Notes under the pieces: generated by a model
Databases searched by the model: none
The model's input: only the letters and a program-made list of their open reading frames with translations
What the model was told of the DNA's origin: nothing
Position numbers and translations under genes: made by a program
Shown: piece by piece, positions 7,872 to 18,111 of the stretch
Layout: every line of letters begins with the position of its first letter
Numbering within the stretch: the first letter of the stretch is position 1
Assembly (NCBI RefSeq): GCF_900240245.1
Contig: NZ_OESQ01000001.1
Span: forward strand, 2,665,720 to 2,724,278
Source of the DNA: Lachnoclostridium edouardi
Lineage (GTDB): Bacteria; Bacillota; Clostridia; Lachnospirales; Lachnospiraceae
Length of the DNA: 58,559 bases
Direction of reading: 5' to 3'

Positions 7872-9251
7872 TTATATCTTGTTTTTCTTCCTTCCCAGCC
7901 TGCTGAAAAAGTGAAAATAAATAAAAAACAGTACTGAGGTAACAGACCAGGTGAGAGGGTAGCTGAATATAATTGTTTTAATATCTCTGTGAACAGGCAC
8001 AGCGGCAATAATCCACACAATACGGAGAACGCACACGCCCATACAAGTGAGAATCATAGGAATCCAGCTGTCTCCCGTGCCTCTTAATGAACCTGAATAA
8101 ATTTCAATAAGAATATAGGTGATAAAGGTAGGAACCAGGAAGTGAAGGATTTCCATTCCTTTTTCCAGCACAGCGCTATCTCCTGTAAAGAGACAGAAAA
8201 TATAATATCCTAAAAGGTAAAGAATAAAGGAGAGAAGCACAGTGGCCACAAATGCCATTCCAAGACATACCCGGATTCCCTTTTTTACCCGGTCTGATTT
8301 TCCTGCTCCATAATTTTGTCCTACAAAGGTGGTGATGGAAATTCCAAAAGCATTTATAATCATCCAAAACAGACTGTCTATTTTTCCGTATGCAGTCCAG
8401 GCCGCTATAGTATCTGTGCCTAATGTGTTTACGCTGGACTGAATAATAATATTAGAGGCATTGTACATAACAGATTGAAGGCCTGCAGGAAGGCCTACCT
8501 GGACGATTCTTTTTATCATGGAAATATCCAGGCGCAGTTTTCTGAGAATCAGCTTGTAGGTTTCATTGGTTCTCATTAAAACCCAGATTACTAAAAACGC
8601 GCTGACAGCCTGGGAAATAATTGTGGCAATGGCGGCGCCGGCCACTCCCATGTTAAAAACTGCCACCAGCAGAATATCCAGAACAATATTGGTGGCGCAG
8701 CCTGCAATCAGGAAGTAAAGAGGGCGTTTAGAATCGCCTACTGCACGAAGGATTCCAGATCCCATATTGTAAATAAGATTTCCGATAATTCCTATGAAAT
8801 AAATTCTCAGATAAATAACTGCATGTCCTAAAATAGAGTCGGGAGCTTCCATTGCTTTTAAAGCATAGGGGGCGCCGATTAATCCAAGAACCATCATTAC
8901 AGCTCCCACAGCAATAGAAAAAGCAATGGCAGTGTGAACTGCTCTGCTGACTAAAACCCGCTGCTTTGCCCCGTAAAACTGAGAAATAGTAACAGTGGCG
9001 CCTGAGGACAGTCCGATGAAAAAGCCTACAAACAGGTTTATAAGGGTGCCGGTAGTGCCTCCTACAGCCGCCAGCGCCTCTTTTCCCACAAACTGTCCCA
9101 CAATTACGGCGTCTACTGTGTTATAAAGCTGCTGAAAAAATGTCCCGAACAAAATAGGAAAGAAAAACAGAAGAAGCTGCTGCCAGATAACTCCTTCTGT
9201 GATCTGATTGCGGTCCATGGCGCTGCCCTTAACCGTCTTTGGTGAATTCAT
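7872..9251 (-). CDS. MATE family efflux transporter
   Basis: This 459-residue MATE protein has the family marks FGTFFQQLYNTVDAVIVGQF near the N-terminus and GVAGAAIATIISQAVSAFLV in the first half. It is closer to the NorM/DinF-like clostridial group than to the pump at 2980. The ATG at 9251 has GGAGG 6 bases upstream; the ATG at 9263 overlaps that site and is unlikely to be used. A clear promoter lies about 80 bases upstream. It is transcribed toward the mobile segment, and its substrate is unknown. Confidence 0.88.
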   Translation of the reverse strand: MNSPKTVKGSAMDRNQITEGVIWQQLLLFFFPILFGTFFQQLYNTVDAVIVGQFVGKEALAAVGGTTGTLINLFVGFFIGLSSGATVTISQFYGAKQRVLVSRAVHTAIAFSIAVGAVMMVLGLIGAPYALKAMEAPDSILGHAVIYLRIYFIGIIGNLIYNMGSGILRAVGDSKRPLYFLIAGCATNIVLDILLVAVFNMGVAGAAIATIISQAVSAFLVIWVLMRTNETYKLILRKLRLDISMIKRIVQVGLPAGLQSVMYNASNIIIQSSVNTLGTDTIAAWTAYGKIDSLFWMIINAFGISITTFVGQNYGAGKSDRVKKGIRVCLGMAFVATVLLSFILYLLGYYIFCLFTGDSAVLEKGMEILHFLVPTFITYILIEIYSGSLRGTGDSWIPMILTCMGVCVLRIVWIIAAVPVHRDIKTIIFSYPLTWSVTSVLFFIYFHFFSRLGRKKNKI

Positions 9252-9331
9252 AGTATCCTCCATTCTGTATATGTAAGAAATATTGGCCTTTAAAAGGCCG
9301 GGCCTTATGTAACCTTAATAAATCTCACGAT

Positions 9332-9360
9332 ATTATAATCCTATTAAGAAAAATTTGCAA
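9332..9360 (-). promoter_or_regulatory. Sigma-A-type promoter for the MATE gene
   Basis: On the minus strand TTGCAA (9360-9355) and a perfect TATAAT (9337-9332) are spaced by 17 bases, pointing to the MATE gene that starts at 9251. The leader also holds a small GGCCTTT-A-AAAGGCC hairpin at 9285-9299. Confidence 0.65.
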
Positions 9361-9363
9361 TAT

Positions 9364-9798
9364 TTAAGGAGCAGCTTTGTTCAGAGCAGTGTCAATAGCT
9401 TTTAACAGGGCAGAAGAGGTATACTGAGTTTCCTTTGGATAGGAAAGATTGTCAGTAGTCTGAGTATCGCAGATCTGTCTTGCCAAGTCGTCAAAAGCCG
9501 GCTGCACAAGGGGGTACATAGTTGTCACAGCTTCGCTTAAAGGCACCATGGTAATAGAATTAATATGATCTTTGTCTACTGTCACCTCCACATTTACCTG
9601 CTCTGTTCCCAGCTTCAGGGAGGCAGTATAAACGCCGGGGACGTAGGAACCGGCTTTGGCAGAAGTAGGAGCGGCATCTTTTCCGGACCGGAACATAATG
9701 AGAAACAGGCATACAAGAAGAATGCCCAGGCCAATAAAAATAGCAGTGTAAATAATTTCTTTCATCCGCAGTACAACAATTTTTGTTTTAGAGCTCAT
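9364..9798 (-). CDS. Membrane-anchored FMN-binding-like domain protein
   Basis: The 144-residue protein has one membrane segment (IIYTAIFIGLGILLVCLFLIMF) and an outside domain that resembles the FMN-binding domain (PF04205). It starts with PGVYTASLKL, continues with VNVEVTVDKDHINSI and ends with QYTSSALLKAIDTAL, where FMN-binding domains carry the flavinylated Thr or Ser. A small electron-transfer role at the outer membrane face is possible but unproven. The start at 9798 has GGAGG 7 bases upstream. It is divergent from addB. Confidence 0.6.
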   Translation of the reverse strand: MSSKTKIVVLRMKEIIYTAIFIGLGILLVCLFLIMFRSGKDAAPTSAKAGSYVPGVYTASLKLGTEQVNVEVTVDKDHINSITMVPLSEAVTTMYPLVQPAFDDLARQICDTQTTDNLSYPKETQYTSSALLKAIDTALNKAAP

Positions 9799-9953
9799 AA
9801 AAAGGACCTCCACATAGGTTTATTACAATGTATTAGCCTGCCTTCCCGATTAGAACAGCATGATCAGAACAAAGAGAAATCCATTTGAGACGTAGAAAAA
9901 AAACAGATTATGCGGTAATATAGTGTAGAGATAATAAAGGTGGGAGGAATTGT

Positions 9954-12900
9954 ATGGCCCTGCAGTTTATTCTGGGAGGCTCCGGAGCGGGAAAAACCAG
10001 ATTTTTATATGAAAACATAATAAAACAGTCTTTAGAGCACAAAAACAGCCAGTTTATTTTACTGGTTCCTGAGCAGTTTACTATGCAGACCCAAAAAGAG
10101 ATTGTAGGTCTTCATCCCTGCCACGGCACTATGAACATTGATATTGTCAGCTTTGAAAGATTGGCGTACAGAGTGTTTGAGGAGCTGGCTGTGGAAAATT
10201 TGTCTGTTTTAGACGATATGGGAAAGTCCATGATTTTGAGAAAGGTGGCGGCGGGAGAAAAAAAAGACATGGAGGTCTTTAAAAGCCATCTGGAGCAGGC
10301 AGGCTTTATCAGCCAGGTAAAATCTATGATTTCAGAGCTTTATCAGTACGGGATTTCCAGAGAAATGTTGGAGGAGGCCTGTAAAAAGGCGGGAAGCCCT
10401 TTGCTTAGGGGCAAGCTAAGGGAGCTGTCGGCTATTTACGGAGGCTTTCAGGAATATATTGAGGAAAAATTTATTACTGCAGAGGAAATTCTGGACGTGT
10501 TGTGCCGTTTAATCCCCAGATCCGGGAAAATGAGAGACAGCTATGTGGCCTTAGACGGGTATACTGGTTTTACTCCTGTGCAGTACCGGCTGTTAGAGCA
10601 GATGATGATTTGCTGCAGGCAGGTTCAGGTGACGGCAGCTGTGGAGAAGGAGGCCGAGCCTTTTATAGAGGGAGGCATCCAGAATCTGTTTTATATGAGC
10701 AAACACATGCTGGCATGTTTAAAGGAAATAGCAGACAGAAATCAGATTCCTATTGAAAAAGAAGTATTTTTAGAGGACAGGCCTTACCCCAGATTTAAAG
10801 AAGGGGAAAAAAGGCCGGCTTTGGATTTTCTGGAGCAGAATTTATACAGGTTCAGCAGAAAAAAGTATGTGGGAATTCCCTTGGAAATCCAGCTTTGGAA
10901 AGCTTTAAATCCAGGGGAGGAGGTTAAATTTATAGTCAGGGAAATAAAAAAGGCAGTAAAGGAAAAGGGCCTTCGCTACAGGGATATTGCCGTAATTACA
11001 GGCGATCTGGAAAGCTATGGAAAAGAGGCTGTAAGGCAGTTTGAGGAGAATCAGATTCCCTACTTTTTAGATAATAAGAAAAATATTACAGATCATCCTT
11101 TAGTGGAACTAATCAGTTCAGCTTTAGAAGCGCTGCGCCGGGACTTTTCCTATGAGTCTGTGTTCCGCTATTTAAAATGCGGTTTGGCCACAGATAATTT
11201 AGAAATGCGGGACAGGCTGGAAAATTATGTGCTGGCTTTAGGCGTCCGGGGCTTTAAGCGGTGGAACAGTTTGTGGGACCAGGTTTATAAGGGAGGAGAA
11301 AATCTGAATCTGGAGGAGCTGAACCAGTATAAAGACCAGGTGATTGCTCCGCTTTCAGGCCTTAGACAGGGCATGAAGGGGGCGGAGGGAAATGTAAAGG
11401 CCAGAACTGAGGCTGTAGTAGCTTTTCTGGAGGAAATAAAGGCGGAAGAAAAGCTGCTTCAATTTGCAGAGTATTTAAAGGACCAGGGGCAGCATTCTCT
11501 GGCAGGAGAGTACAGCCAGGTTTATGGATTAGTGATGGAGTTGTTTGACAGAGTGGCGGCTCTTTTAGGGGAGGAAAAAACAGGGCTGAAGGAATATATG
11601 GAGATTCTGGACGCCGGATTTCAGGAAATTAAAGTAGGCTTAATTCCCGCCACAGTAGACAGAGTTTCTGTAGGAGACATAACCAGAACCAGGCTGGACC
11701 ACATTAAGATTTTATTTTTTGCAGGTATTAACGACGGGATTGTGCCTGCCAGAAAAGAGAATAAAAGTATTTTATCAGACGAAGAAAGAACTTTGCTGAA
11801 AAGGCATCACATAGAGCTGGCGCCTACTGTAAGAGAAGAAAGCTTTTACCAAAGATATTATTTATATTTAATGATGACAAAGCCTTCCAGCCGTCTGGTT
11901 TTATCATATGCAGGCATGGGCCAGGACGGAAAAGGCCTTAGGCCGGGCAGTTTAATCGGGGAACTAAAAGGTTTATTTCCAGATTTAAGAACCAGGGATA
12001 TTGGGGAGGAAAAGGAGATTGTAACCATAGAGGAAGGCAAGGAGCAAATGATCAGGCAGCTGCAGGACTACAGAGAGGGAAGGGCAGAAGGCTCTGATTT
12101 ATTTCAGTGGTTTTATAAGCAGGATAAGTATAAGGAAGAGGCCAAAAGGCTGGCTGAGGCTGTGTTTTATTCTTATAAGGAAAAGGGAATCGGAAAAGCG
12201 GCTGCCAGGGAGCTGTACGGAAAAATTTTAAACGGCAGCGTCACCAGGCTGGAGCAGTATGAGGCCTGCGCTTACGCTCATTTTTTAACTTATGGTTTAG
12301 AGCTGAGGGAAAGGAAGCAGTATGAGCTGGCGCCTGTAGATATAGGAAATTTATTTCATAAGTCTATTGACTCCTGCTTCAGAAAACTTCAGGAGGAAAG
12401 AAAAAAGCTTCCGGAGCTTACAGATGAGGAAAGAAAACAGCTGGTGAAGGACTGCGTTTTACAGACAGCAGAGGAGTACGGCAACACTATTTTAAAAAGT
12501 ACGGCCAGAAACACATACATTGCCAGCCAGGTAGAGCGGATTACAGATAAAACTATGTGGGCTTTGGCAAAACAGCTGGAAAAAGGGGATTTTACCCCTG
12601 TCGGCTTTGAGGTGGCATTTTCTTCTCTGGACAATTTAAAGGCAATGAAAATTCCTCTTTCTAAGGAGGAGGCTTTGCATCTTCGGGGAAGAATTGACAG
12701 ATTGGACGTGTGCGAGGACCAGGAAAATGTTTATGTAAAGATTATTGATTACAAGTCGGGAACTACTGCTTTTGATTTGGGAGCCTTATATTACGGACTT
12801 CAGCTGCAGCTGGTAGTATATATGGACGCGGCTGTAGAAATGGAGGAGAGAAAAAATCCTTATAAAAAGGTGATTCCGGCGGGAATATTTTACTACCACA

Positions 12901-13373
12901 TTAAAGACCCTGTGGCAGACGGCACTGCAGTTACAGAGCCTGAGGATGTGGAGGCAGAAATACTGAGACAGCTGAAAATGACAGGCTTAGTAAACAGCGA
13001 GTTGGAGGTGATTTTCCACCTGGACAGAGAAATAGAAAAAGCTTCTGATGTGATTCCTGTGGCTATGAAGGACGGAATAATACAGGAGGCCAGATCTTCT
13101 GTAGCCAGCAGGAAACGCTTTCAGTCTCTTCGTTATTTTGCCAGAGAAAAACTGCAGTCGGCAGGCAGGGAGATTTTAGATGGAAATACAGCCATCAAGC
13201 CATATAAACAGGGAAACAGGTCTGCCTGCGACTATTGCCCTTATCACAGCGTCTGTGGGTTTGACCAAAGGCTTGGCGGCTATGAATTTAAAAAATTCCG
13301 GTCTGTAAAGCCAGAGGAAATATGGAAAGAAATTGAGAAGGAGGGAGAAGATGGCGGTAAACTGGACAGATAA
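9954..13373 (+). CDS. addB: ATP-dependent helicase/nuclease subunit AddB
   Basis: This 1139-residue protein is full-length AddB, the partner of AddA in the Gram-positive RecBCD counterpart that resects double-strand breaks. The Walker A motif GGSGAGKT is at residues 8-15. The C-terminal RecB-type nuclease has LRGRIDRLDV and VKIIDYKSG. The Fe-S cluster cysteines are seen in YEACAYAHF and in CDYCPYHSVC near the end. The gene follows GGAGG and overlaps addA by 23 bases, which couples their translation. Confidence 0.97.
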   Translation: MALQFILGGSGAGKTRFLYENIIKQSLEHKNSQFILLVPEQFTMQTQKEIVGLHPCHGTMNIDIVSFERLAYRVFEELAVENLSVLDDMGKSMILRKVAAGEKKDMEVFKSHLEQAGFISQVKSMISELYQYGISREMLEEACKKAGSPLLRGKLRELSAIYGGFQEYIEEKFITAEEILDVLCRLIPRSGKMRDSYVALDGYTGFTPVQYRLLEQMMICCRQVQVTAAVEKEAEPFIEGGIQNLFYMSKHMLACLKEIADRNQIPIEKEVFLEDRPYPRFKEGEKRPALDFLEQNLYRFSRKKYVGIPLEIQLWKALNPGEEVKFIVREIKKAVKEKGLRYRDIAVITGDLESYGKEAVRQFEENQIPYFLDNKKNITDHPLVELISSALEALRRDFSYESVFRYLKCGLATDNLEMRDRLENYVLALGVRGFKRWNSLWDQVYKGGENLNLEELNQYKDQVIAPLSGLRQGMKGAEGNVKARTEAVVAFLEEIKAEEKLLQFAEYLKDQGQHSLAGEYSQVYGLVMELFDRVAALLGEEKTGLKEYMEILDAGFQEIKVGLIPATVDRVSVGDITRTRLDHIKILFFAGINDGIVPARKENKSILSDEERTLLKRHHIELAPTVREESFYQRYYLYLMMTKPSSRLVLSYAGMGQDGKGLRPGSLIGELKGLFPDLRTRDIGEEKEIVTIEEGKEQMIRQLQDYREGRAEGSDLFQWFYKQDKYKEEAKRLAEAVFYSYKEKGIGKAAARELYGKILNGSVTRLEQYEACAYAHFLTYGLELRERKQYELAPVDIGNLFHKSIDSCFRKLQEERKKLPELTDEERKQLVKDCVLQTAEEYGNTILKSTARNTYIASQVERITDKTMWALAKQLEKGDFTPVGFEVAFSSLDNLKAMKIPLSKEEALHLRGRIDRLDVCEDQENVYVKIIDYKSGTTAFDLGALYYGLQLQLVVYMDAAVEMEERKNPYKKVIPAGIFYYHIKDPVADGTAVTEPEDVEAEILRQLKMTGLVNSELEVIFHLDREIEKASDVIPVAMKDGIIQEARSSVASRKRFQSLRYFAREKLQSAGREILDGNTAIKPYKQGNRSACDYCPYHSVCGFDQRLGGYEFKKFRSVKPEEIWKEIEKEGEDGGKLDR

Positions 13374-16300
13374 GCAAAAACAGGTCATTGAATCCCACAA
13401 CAGAAACCTGCTGGTGTCTGCAGCAGCAGGAAGCGGAAAAACAGCGGTGCTGGTAGAACGGATTATCAGAATGATTACAGAGGGAGAACACCCGTTAGAC
13501 ATTGACCAGCTTTTAGTTATGACCTTTACAAAGGCTGCAGCTGCGGAAATGAAGGAAAGAATCGGGGCGGCGATTAACCAAAAGCTGGAGGAGGACAGCT
13601 CCAATTCTCATTTGCAGATTCAGGCTACCTTAGTGCAGCAGGCTCAGATTACTACAATAGACAGTTTCTGCACCTCCATTGTGAGAAATCATTATAATAG
13701 TCTGGACATTGACCCGGCTTTTAGAATCGGGGAGGAGGGAGAAATTCTCCTTTTAAAAAATGACGTTATGAAAGAGCTTTTAGAGGACTGGTACGCAGAG
13801 GGAAAAGAAGAATTTCTTCAGTTTGTGGAAGCCTTTTCATCAGGCAGAGGAGATTTTGGAATAGAGGAGGTTATTTTTCAGGTATACGAATTTTCCCAAA
13901 GTACTCCATGGCCTAGACAGTGGTTTTTAGACTGCAGAAATCAGCTGAATCACGGGGAGCTGGAAGAAGGCAGTGGTAAATGGCTGGATTTTTTAATGAA
14001 AGACGTGTGGGTGCAGATAAGGGAAATGCTTCGCCAGGTGAAGGAAGCTTATGAAATCTGCTTAGAGCCGGACGGCCCCGCGCCTTACGAGGCGGCTATA
14101 GAAGAGGATAAAAAAATATTGGAGGACTTACTTTCCGGAGAAACTTACTACCAGCTGGCTAAGGCCATAAGGGAGATGAAGTTTGGAAGGCTGGCGGCAG
14201 TGCGGGGCAAGGAAGTAGATCCGGACAAAAAAGCTTACGTATCAGACTGCCACAATCTGGTGAAAAAGGCTGTGGGAAAAATAAAGGACCTGTATTTTTT
14301 TACTCCCTTAGAGGAGACAAAGGAAGCTATGAAGGGGGCGGCGGTGCCTCTTTTGGTCCTTGTGGATTTGGCGGAGGATTTTTACATCAGGTATCAGGAG
14401 GAAAAAAAGGAAAAGAACCTGGTGGACTTTTCAGATTTAGAGCATTTTGCTCTGGAGGTTCTCACTGTCTGTAAGACAGATGAAGTTTCTGGGGAGACGG
14501 TGAGAAAGCCGTCCCAGGCGGCGGAGGAGCTGGCAGATAAGTATGTAGAGATTTTAGTGGACGAGTATCAGGACAGCAATGATGTTCAGGAAACCTTAAT
14601 CCGCTGTATTTCCAGAGAAAGACGGGGGACTCCCAATGTGTTTATGGTGGGGGATGTGAAACAGAGCATTTATCAGTTTCGTCTGGCAAAGCCTGATTTA
14701 TTTCTGGAAAAGTACCAGTCTTATGAGGAAAAGGACAGCAGATATCAGAAAATACAGCTGCATCAAAACTTCCGCAGCAGAAAAACAGTTTTGGACAGTG
14801 TAAATGAAGTGTTTTATAAAATTATGACAAAGTCTCTTGGAAATATTGTTTATACAGAAGAGACAGCCCTTCACTCCGGCGCTGAATTCGCCCCTTGTGA
14901 GAACGGGGAAGCAGGGGGGAAAACGCAGCTGCTTTTAGTGGATACAGATATAGAGATAATGAAACAGCTGGATGAAGAGCACATGGATTACACTGCAAAA
15001 GAAATGGAAGCCAGGCTGATAGGGGAAAAGATTAAGGAAATGACAGATCCTGAAACAGGCCTTATGGTGTGGGACAAGGAAACAGGCTACAGAAGAGCCA
15101 GGTACAGAGACATGGTAATTCTTTTAAGAAGTCTTACAGGCTGGGCCGAGGTGATTCAAAATATTTTAATGAACCAGGGAATTCCCGTTTATGCAGAATC
15201 CAGAACAGGTTATTTTACAACGGTAGAGGTGGAAACAGTGCTGGCTCTGCTGTCTGTTATTGACAATCCCATGCAGGATATTCCTTTAGCGGCAGTGCTT
15301 AAATCTCCTGCAGCCGGATTTTCGGATCAGGAAATGGCTCATATAGCCGCAGCAGGGAAAAAGGGGACGGAGACAGGGAAAGAGCCGGGGCTTTACGATA
15401 ACTGCCTTTACTTTATGAGGAAATATAAAGAGGAAGGCTTTGACGCTTCAGAGGAAAATAGGCAAATATATTTAAAGCTGGAATCCTTTTTTAAGCAGCT
15501 GGAGGATTTTAGGAAAAAAAGCGTGTATTTGTCCTTACATGAATTGATTTATGAGATTTTCAGGGAAACAGGGTATTACGATTACGTTTCCGCCATGCCT
15601 GCAGGGGAAGTGAGGCGGGCCAATCTGGACATGCTGGCTCAGCGGGCTTCTTCCTATGAAAAAAGCAGCTATAAAGGCTTATTCCAATTTGTCAGGTATA
15701 TTAACAGCCTGAAAAAGTACAACACAGATTTTGGAGAGGCCTCTGCTTTAGGAGAAAACGACGATACAGTGAGAATAATGAGTATCCATAAAAGTAAAGG
15801 CCTGGAATTTCCTGTAGTGTTTTTGGCAGGCCTGGGGAAAAAGTTTAATAAAAGAGACGTTTACAGCAAGGTGTTAATTGATCCGGAGCTGGGCATAAGC
15901 GCTGATTATACAGACCTGAAGCTGCGGGTGAAAATTCCTACTTTAAAAAAGCAGGTTCTCAGGCGGAAATTAGAGCTGGACGGCATGGGAGAAGAGCTGA
16001 GAGTTCTTTATGTAGCCATGACAAGGGCCAAAGAAAAGCTGATTATGACAGCGGCGGACAAATATATAAAACAAAAGCAGGAAAAGTGGGCTAAGACGCC
16101 TGTATTTGACAGCCAGATTCCCTTTACCTATTTGTCCTCTGCCGGCTGCGTTTTAGACTGGCTTTTAATGACTCAGGCTGACGGAGAGGGAAATATTGAA
16201 GTAAAGGAAATACCGGCCGGGGAGCTTTTGGGAAAAGAAATGGCGGACCAGGAGGAGAAGCACATTTTCAGGGAAAAGCTGTTTGAAGCAGAAAACAGCC

Positions 16301-17022
16301 AGGAAGAAAGAGAAAATGACTGGGCCAGCCTGATGGACGAAATTATGTCCAGCCAATATGCTTTTTGGGAGGATTTAAGTCTTCACACGAAAATGACTGT
16401 GTCTGAGCTGAAGCAGCAGGGGCAGATGGTGGACGAGGAAGAATCTGAAAGCCAGTTTGTGCCTACAGTTCCTGTGTTTTTGCGGGAGGAGGGAGAGAAA
16501 AAGGAGAGGGGAGTCTTTAGAGGAACAGCTTACCACAGAACCTTGGAGCTGCTGGATTTTAGAATCATAGGCTCTAAAAAGCAGCTGCAGGCCCAGCTAA
16601 ATGATCTGGTGGAAAACAGGCTGCTGACAAAAGCCAACAGGGACTTGGTGTCTGCAGATGTGCTGTGGGGGTTTTTTAAGTCCTCTTTAGGACAGAAAAT
16701 GCGCACTGCTGCCTTAGAAAACAGGCTGCACAAGGAGCAGCAGTTTGTTATAGGCGTTCCCGCCAGGGAGCTTATGCTTGGCAATTCAGAAGAAAGAATA
16801 TTAATACAGGGAATTATTGACGCTTATATGGAGGAGGACGGGGAGCTGGCGGTAGTTGATTATAAAACAGATCAAATTACAGCAGGCCAGGAAAAAATTT
16901 TAATTCACAGATACAGCGTACAGCTGGATTATTATAAAAAAGCTTTAGAACAGATGACAGGAAAAAAGGTAAAGGAAAAAATTATTTACTCCCTGGCCCT
17001 TCAAAAAGAAATTTTCCTGTAA
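13351..17022 (+). CDS. addA: ATP-dependent helicase/nuclease subunit AddA
   Basis: This 1223-residue UvrD-type helicase-nuclease has Walker A in AAAGSGKTAVLVERI, the Walker B-like VDEYQDSN, LHQNFRSR, MSIHKSKGLEFPVVFL, RVLYVAMTRAKEKL and a C-terminal nuclease motif LAVVDYKTD. It is the 3'-5' helicase and nuclease of AddAB. I chose the ATG at 13351 because GGAGG is 8 bases upstream. It begins inside addB and ends 39 bases before selD, so the selenium genes may be read through from the same transcript. Confidence 0.97.
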   Translation: MAVNWTDKQKQVIESHNRNLLVSAAAGSGKTAVLVERIIRMITEGEHPLDIDQLLVMTFTKAAAAEMKERIGAAINQKLEEDSSNSHLQIQATLVQQAQITTIDSFCTSIVRNHYNSLDIDPAFRIGEEGEILLLKNDVMKELLEDWYAEGKEEFLQFVEAFSSGRGDFGIEEVIFQVYEFSQSTPWPRQWFLDCRNQLNHGELEEGSGKWLDFLMKDVWVQIREMLRQVKEAYEICLEPDGPAPYEAAIEEDKKILEDLLSGETYYQLAKAIREMKFGRLAAVRGKEVDPDKKAYVSDCHNLVKKAVGKIKDLYFFTPLEETKEAMKGAAVPLLVLVDLAEDFYIRYQEEKKEKNLVDFSDLEHFALEVLTVCKTDEVSGETVRKPSQAAEELADKYVEILVDEYQDSNDVQETLIRCISRERRGTPNVFMVGDVKQSIYQFRLAKPDLFLEKYQSYEEKDSRYQKIQLHQNFRSRKTVLDSVNEVFYKIMTKSLGNIVYTEETALHSGAEFAPCENGEAGGKTQLLLVDTDIEIMKQLDEEHMDYTAKEMEARLIGEKIKEMTDPETGLMVWDKETGYRRARYRDMVILLRSLTGWAEVIQNILMNQGIPVYAESRTGYFTTVEVETVLALLSVIDNPMQDIPLAAVLKSPAAGFSDQEMAHIAAAGKKGTETGKEPGLYDNCLYFMRKYKEEGFDASEENRQIYLKLESFFKQLEDFRKKSVYLSLHELIYEIFRETGYYDYVSAMPAGEVRRANLDMLAQRASSYEKSSYKGLFQFVRYINSLKKYNTDFGEASALGENDDTVRIMSIHKSKGLEFPVVFLAGLGKKFNKRDVYSKVLIDPELGISADYTDLKLRVKIPTLKKQVLRRKLELDGMGEELRVLYVAMTRAKEKLIMTAADKYIKQKQEKWAKTPVFDSQIPFTYLSSAGCVLDWLLMTQADGEGNIEVKEIPAGELLGKEMADQEEKHIFREKLFEAENSQEERENDWASLMDEIMSSQYAFWEDLSLHTKMTVSELKQQGQMVDEEESESQFVPTVPVFLREEGEKKERGVFRGTAYHRTLELLDFRIIGSKKQLQAQLNDLVENRLLTKANRDLVSADVLWGFFKSSLGQKMRTAALENRLHKEQQFVIGVPARELMLGNSEERILIQGIIDAYMEEDGELAVVDYKTDQITAGQEKILIHRYSVQLDYYKKALEQMTGKKVKEKIIYSLALQKEIFL

Positions 17023-17061
17023 TCAAAGGCGAAAGAAGAAAAAGAAGGAGAATAACAGAGT

Positions 17062-18111
17062 ATGATTCCTGATAAAGAAGTAAAATTAACCCAAATGTCT
17101 CAGGCAGCAGGCTGCGGAGCTAAAATCGGTCCAGGCACCCTGCAGAATATTTTGTCAGGCCTTCCTAAATTTCAGGACGAAAACTTGCTGGTGGGGATTG
17201 AAACAAATGACGACGGGGCGGTATACAAGATTTCAGAGGATTTGGCTATTATACAAACCCTGGACTTTTTTCCTCCGGTGGCGGACGATCCTTATGTATT
17301 TGGACAGGCGGCTGCGGCCAATGCTCTCAGCGATATTTACGCCATGGGAGGAGAGCCTAAAATCGCCCTGAATATTGTGGCCTGGCCCAACTGTGTAAAC
17401 CCTGAGTTTTTAGGGAGAATTTTGGCAGGAGGAGCAGACAAGGTAAAGGAGGCCGGGGCAGTTTTAGCAGGAGGACATTCTATTGAAGACCAGGCGCCAA
17501 AATATGGCCTTAGTGTTACCGGCTTTGTGGACCTTAAAAAAATGTTTAAAAACTGCGGGGCAAAGCCTGGAGATGTGCTGATTCTCACAAAGCCTTTGGG
17601 AACCGGAATTGTAAATACGGCAGTAAAAGCAGGGCTGGCTTCTAAGGAAGCAGAGGAAGAGGTAATTAAGGTTATGACCTGCTTAAATAAAATTGCCAAG
17701 GAAACAGCCGAAAAGTATGATGTGCACAGCTGCACAGATGTGACTGGCTTTGGACTTGCAGGACACGGAACTGAAATGGCAGACGGCAGCAATGTAACGC
17801 TAAAGATCAGTATTTCCGCTTTGCCTGTGCAGCCGGAGGCGGCAGAATATGCTAAAATGGGAATGGTGCCTGAGGGAGCTTACAGAAACAGAAAATTTAC
17901 AGAAAAAAAGGTGGATTGTCAGGCGGCCAAAGAATTTGAGCAGGATATTTTTTATGACCCTCAAACATCAGGAGGCCTTTTGCTCAGCGTTTCTCCTGAA
18001 GACGGGGAAAACATTATAAAGGATTTAAAGGCTGCCGGCTTAAATACCTCTTTTGCCATAATCGGAACAGTGGTGGAAAGGGAAGAGAAAAGTGTAAGAT
18101 TAGTGCCATGA
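17062..18111 (+). CDS. selD: Selenide, water dikinase SelD
   Basis: This 349-residue enzyme makes selenophosphate from selenide and ATP. The N-terminal loop is GCGAKIGPGTL, which keeps the catalytic Cys18 and Lys21 (Cys17 and Lys20 in E. coli SelD) while the dispensable second Cys is Ala. The PurM-like core shows DIYAMGGEPKIAL and TDVTGFGLAGHG. No selA, selB or tRNA-Sec is in the window. The following five genes are the selenium-dependent molybdenum hydroxylase set, so the selenophosphate probably feeds that cofactor pathway. Confidence 0.95.
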   Translation: MIPDKEVKLTQMSQAAGCGAKIGPGTLQNILSGLPKFQDENLLVGIETNDDGAVYKISEDLAIIQTLDFFPPVADDPYVFGQAAAANALSDIYAMGGEPKIALNIVAWPNCVNPEFLGRILAGGADKVKEAGAVLAGGHSIEDQAPKYGLSVTGFVDLKKMFKNCGAKPGDVLILTKPLGTGIVNTAVKAGLASKEAEEEVIKVMTCLNKIAKETAEKYDVHSCTDVTGFGLAGHGTEMADGSNVTLKISISALPVQPEAAEYAKMGMVPEGAYRNRKFTEKKVDCQAAKEFEQDIFYDPQTSGGLLLSVSPEDGENIIKDLKAAGLNTSFAIIGTVVEREEKSVRLVP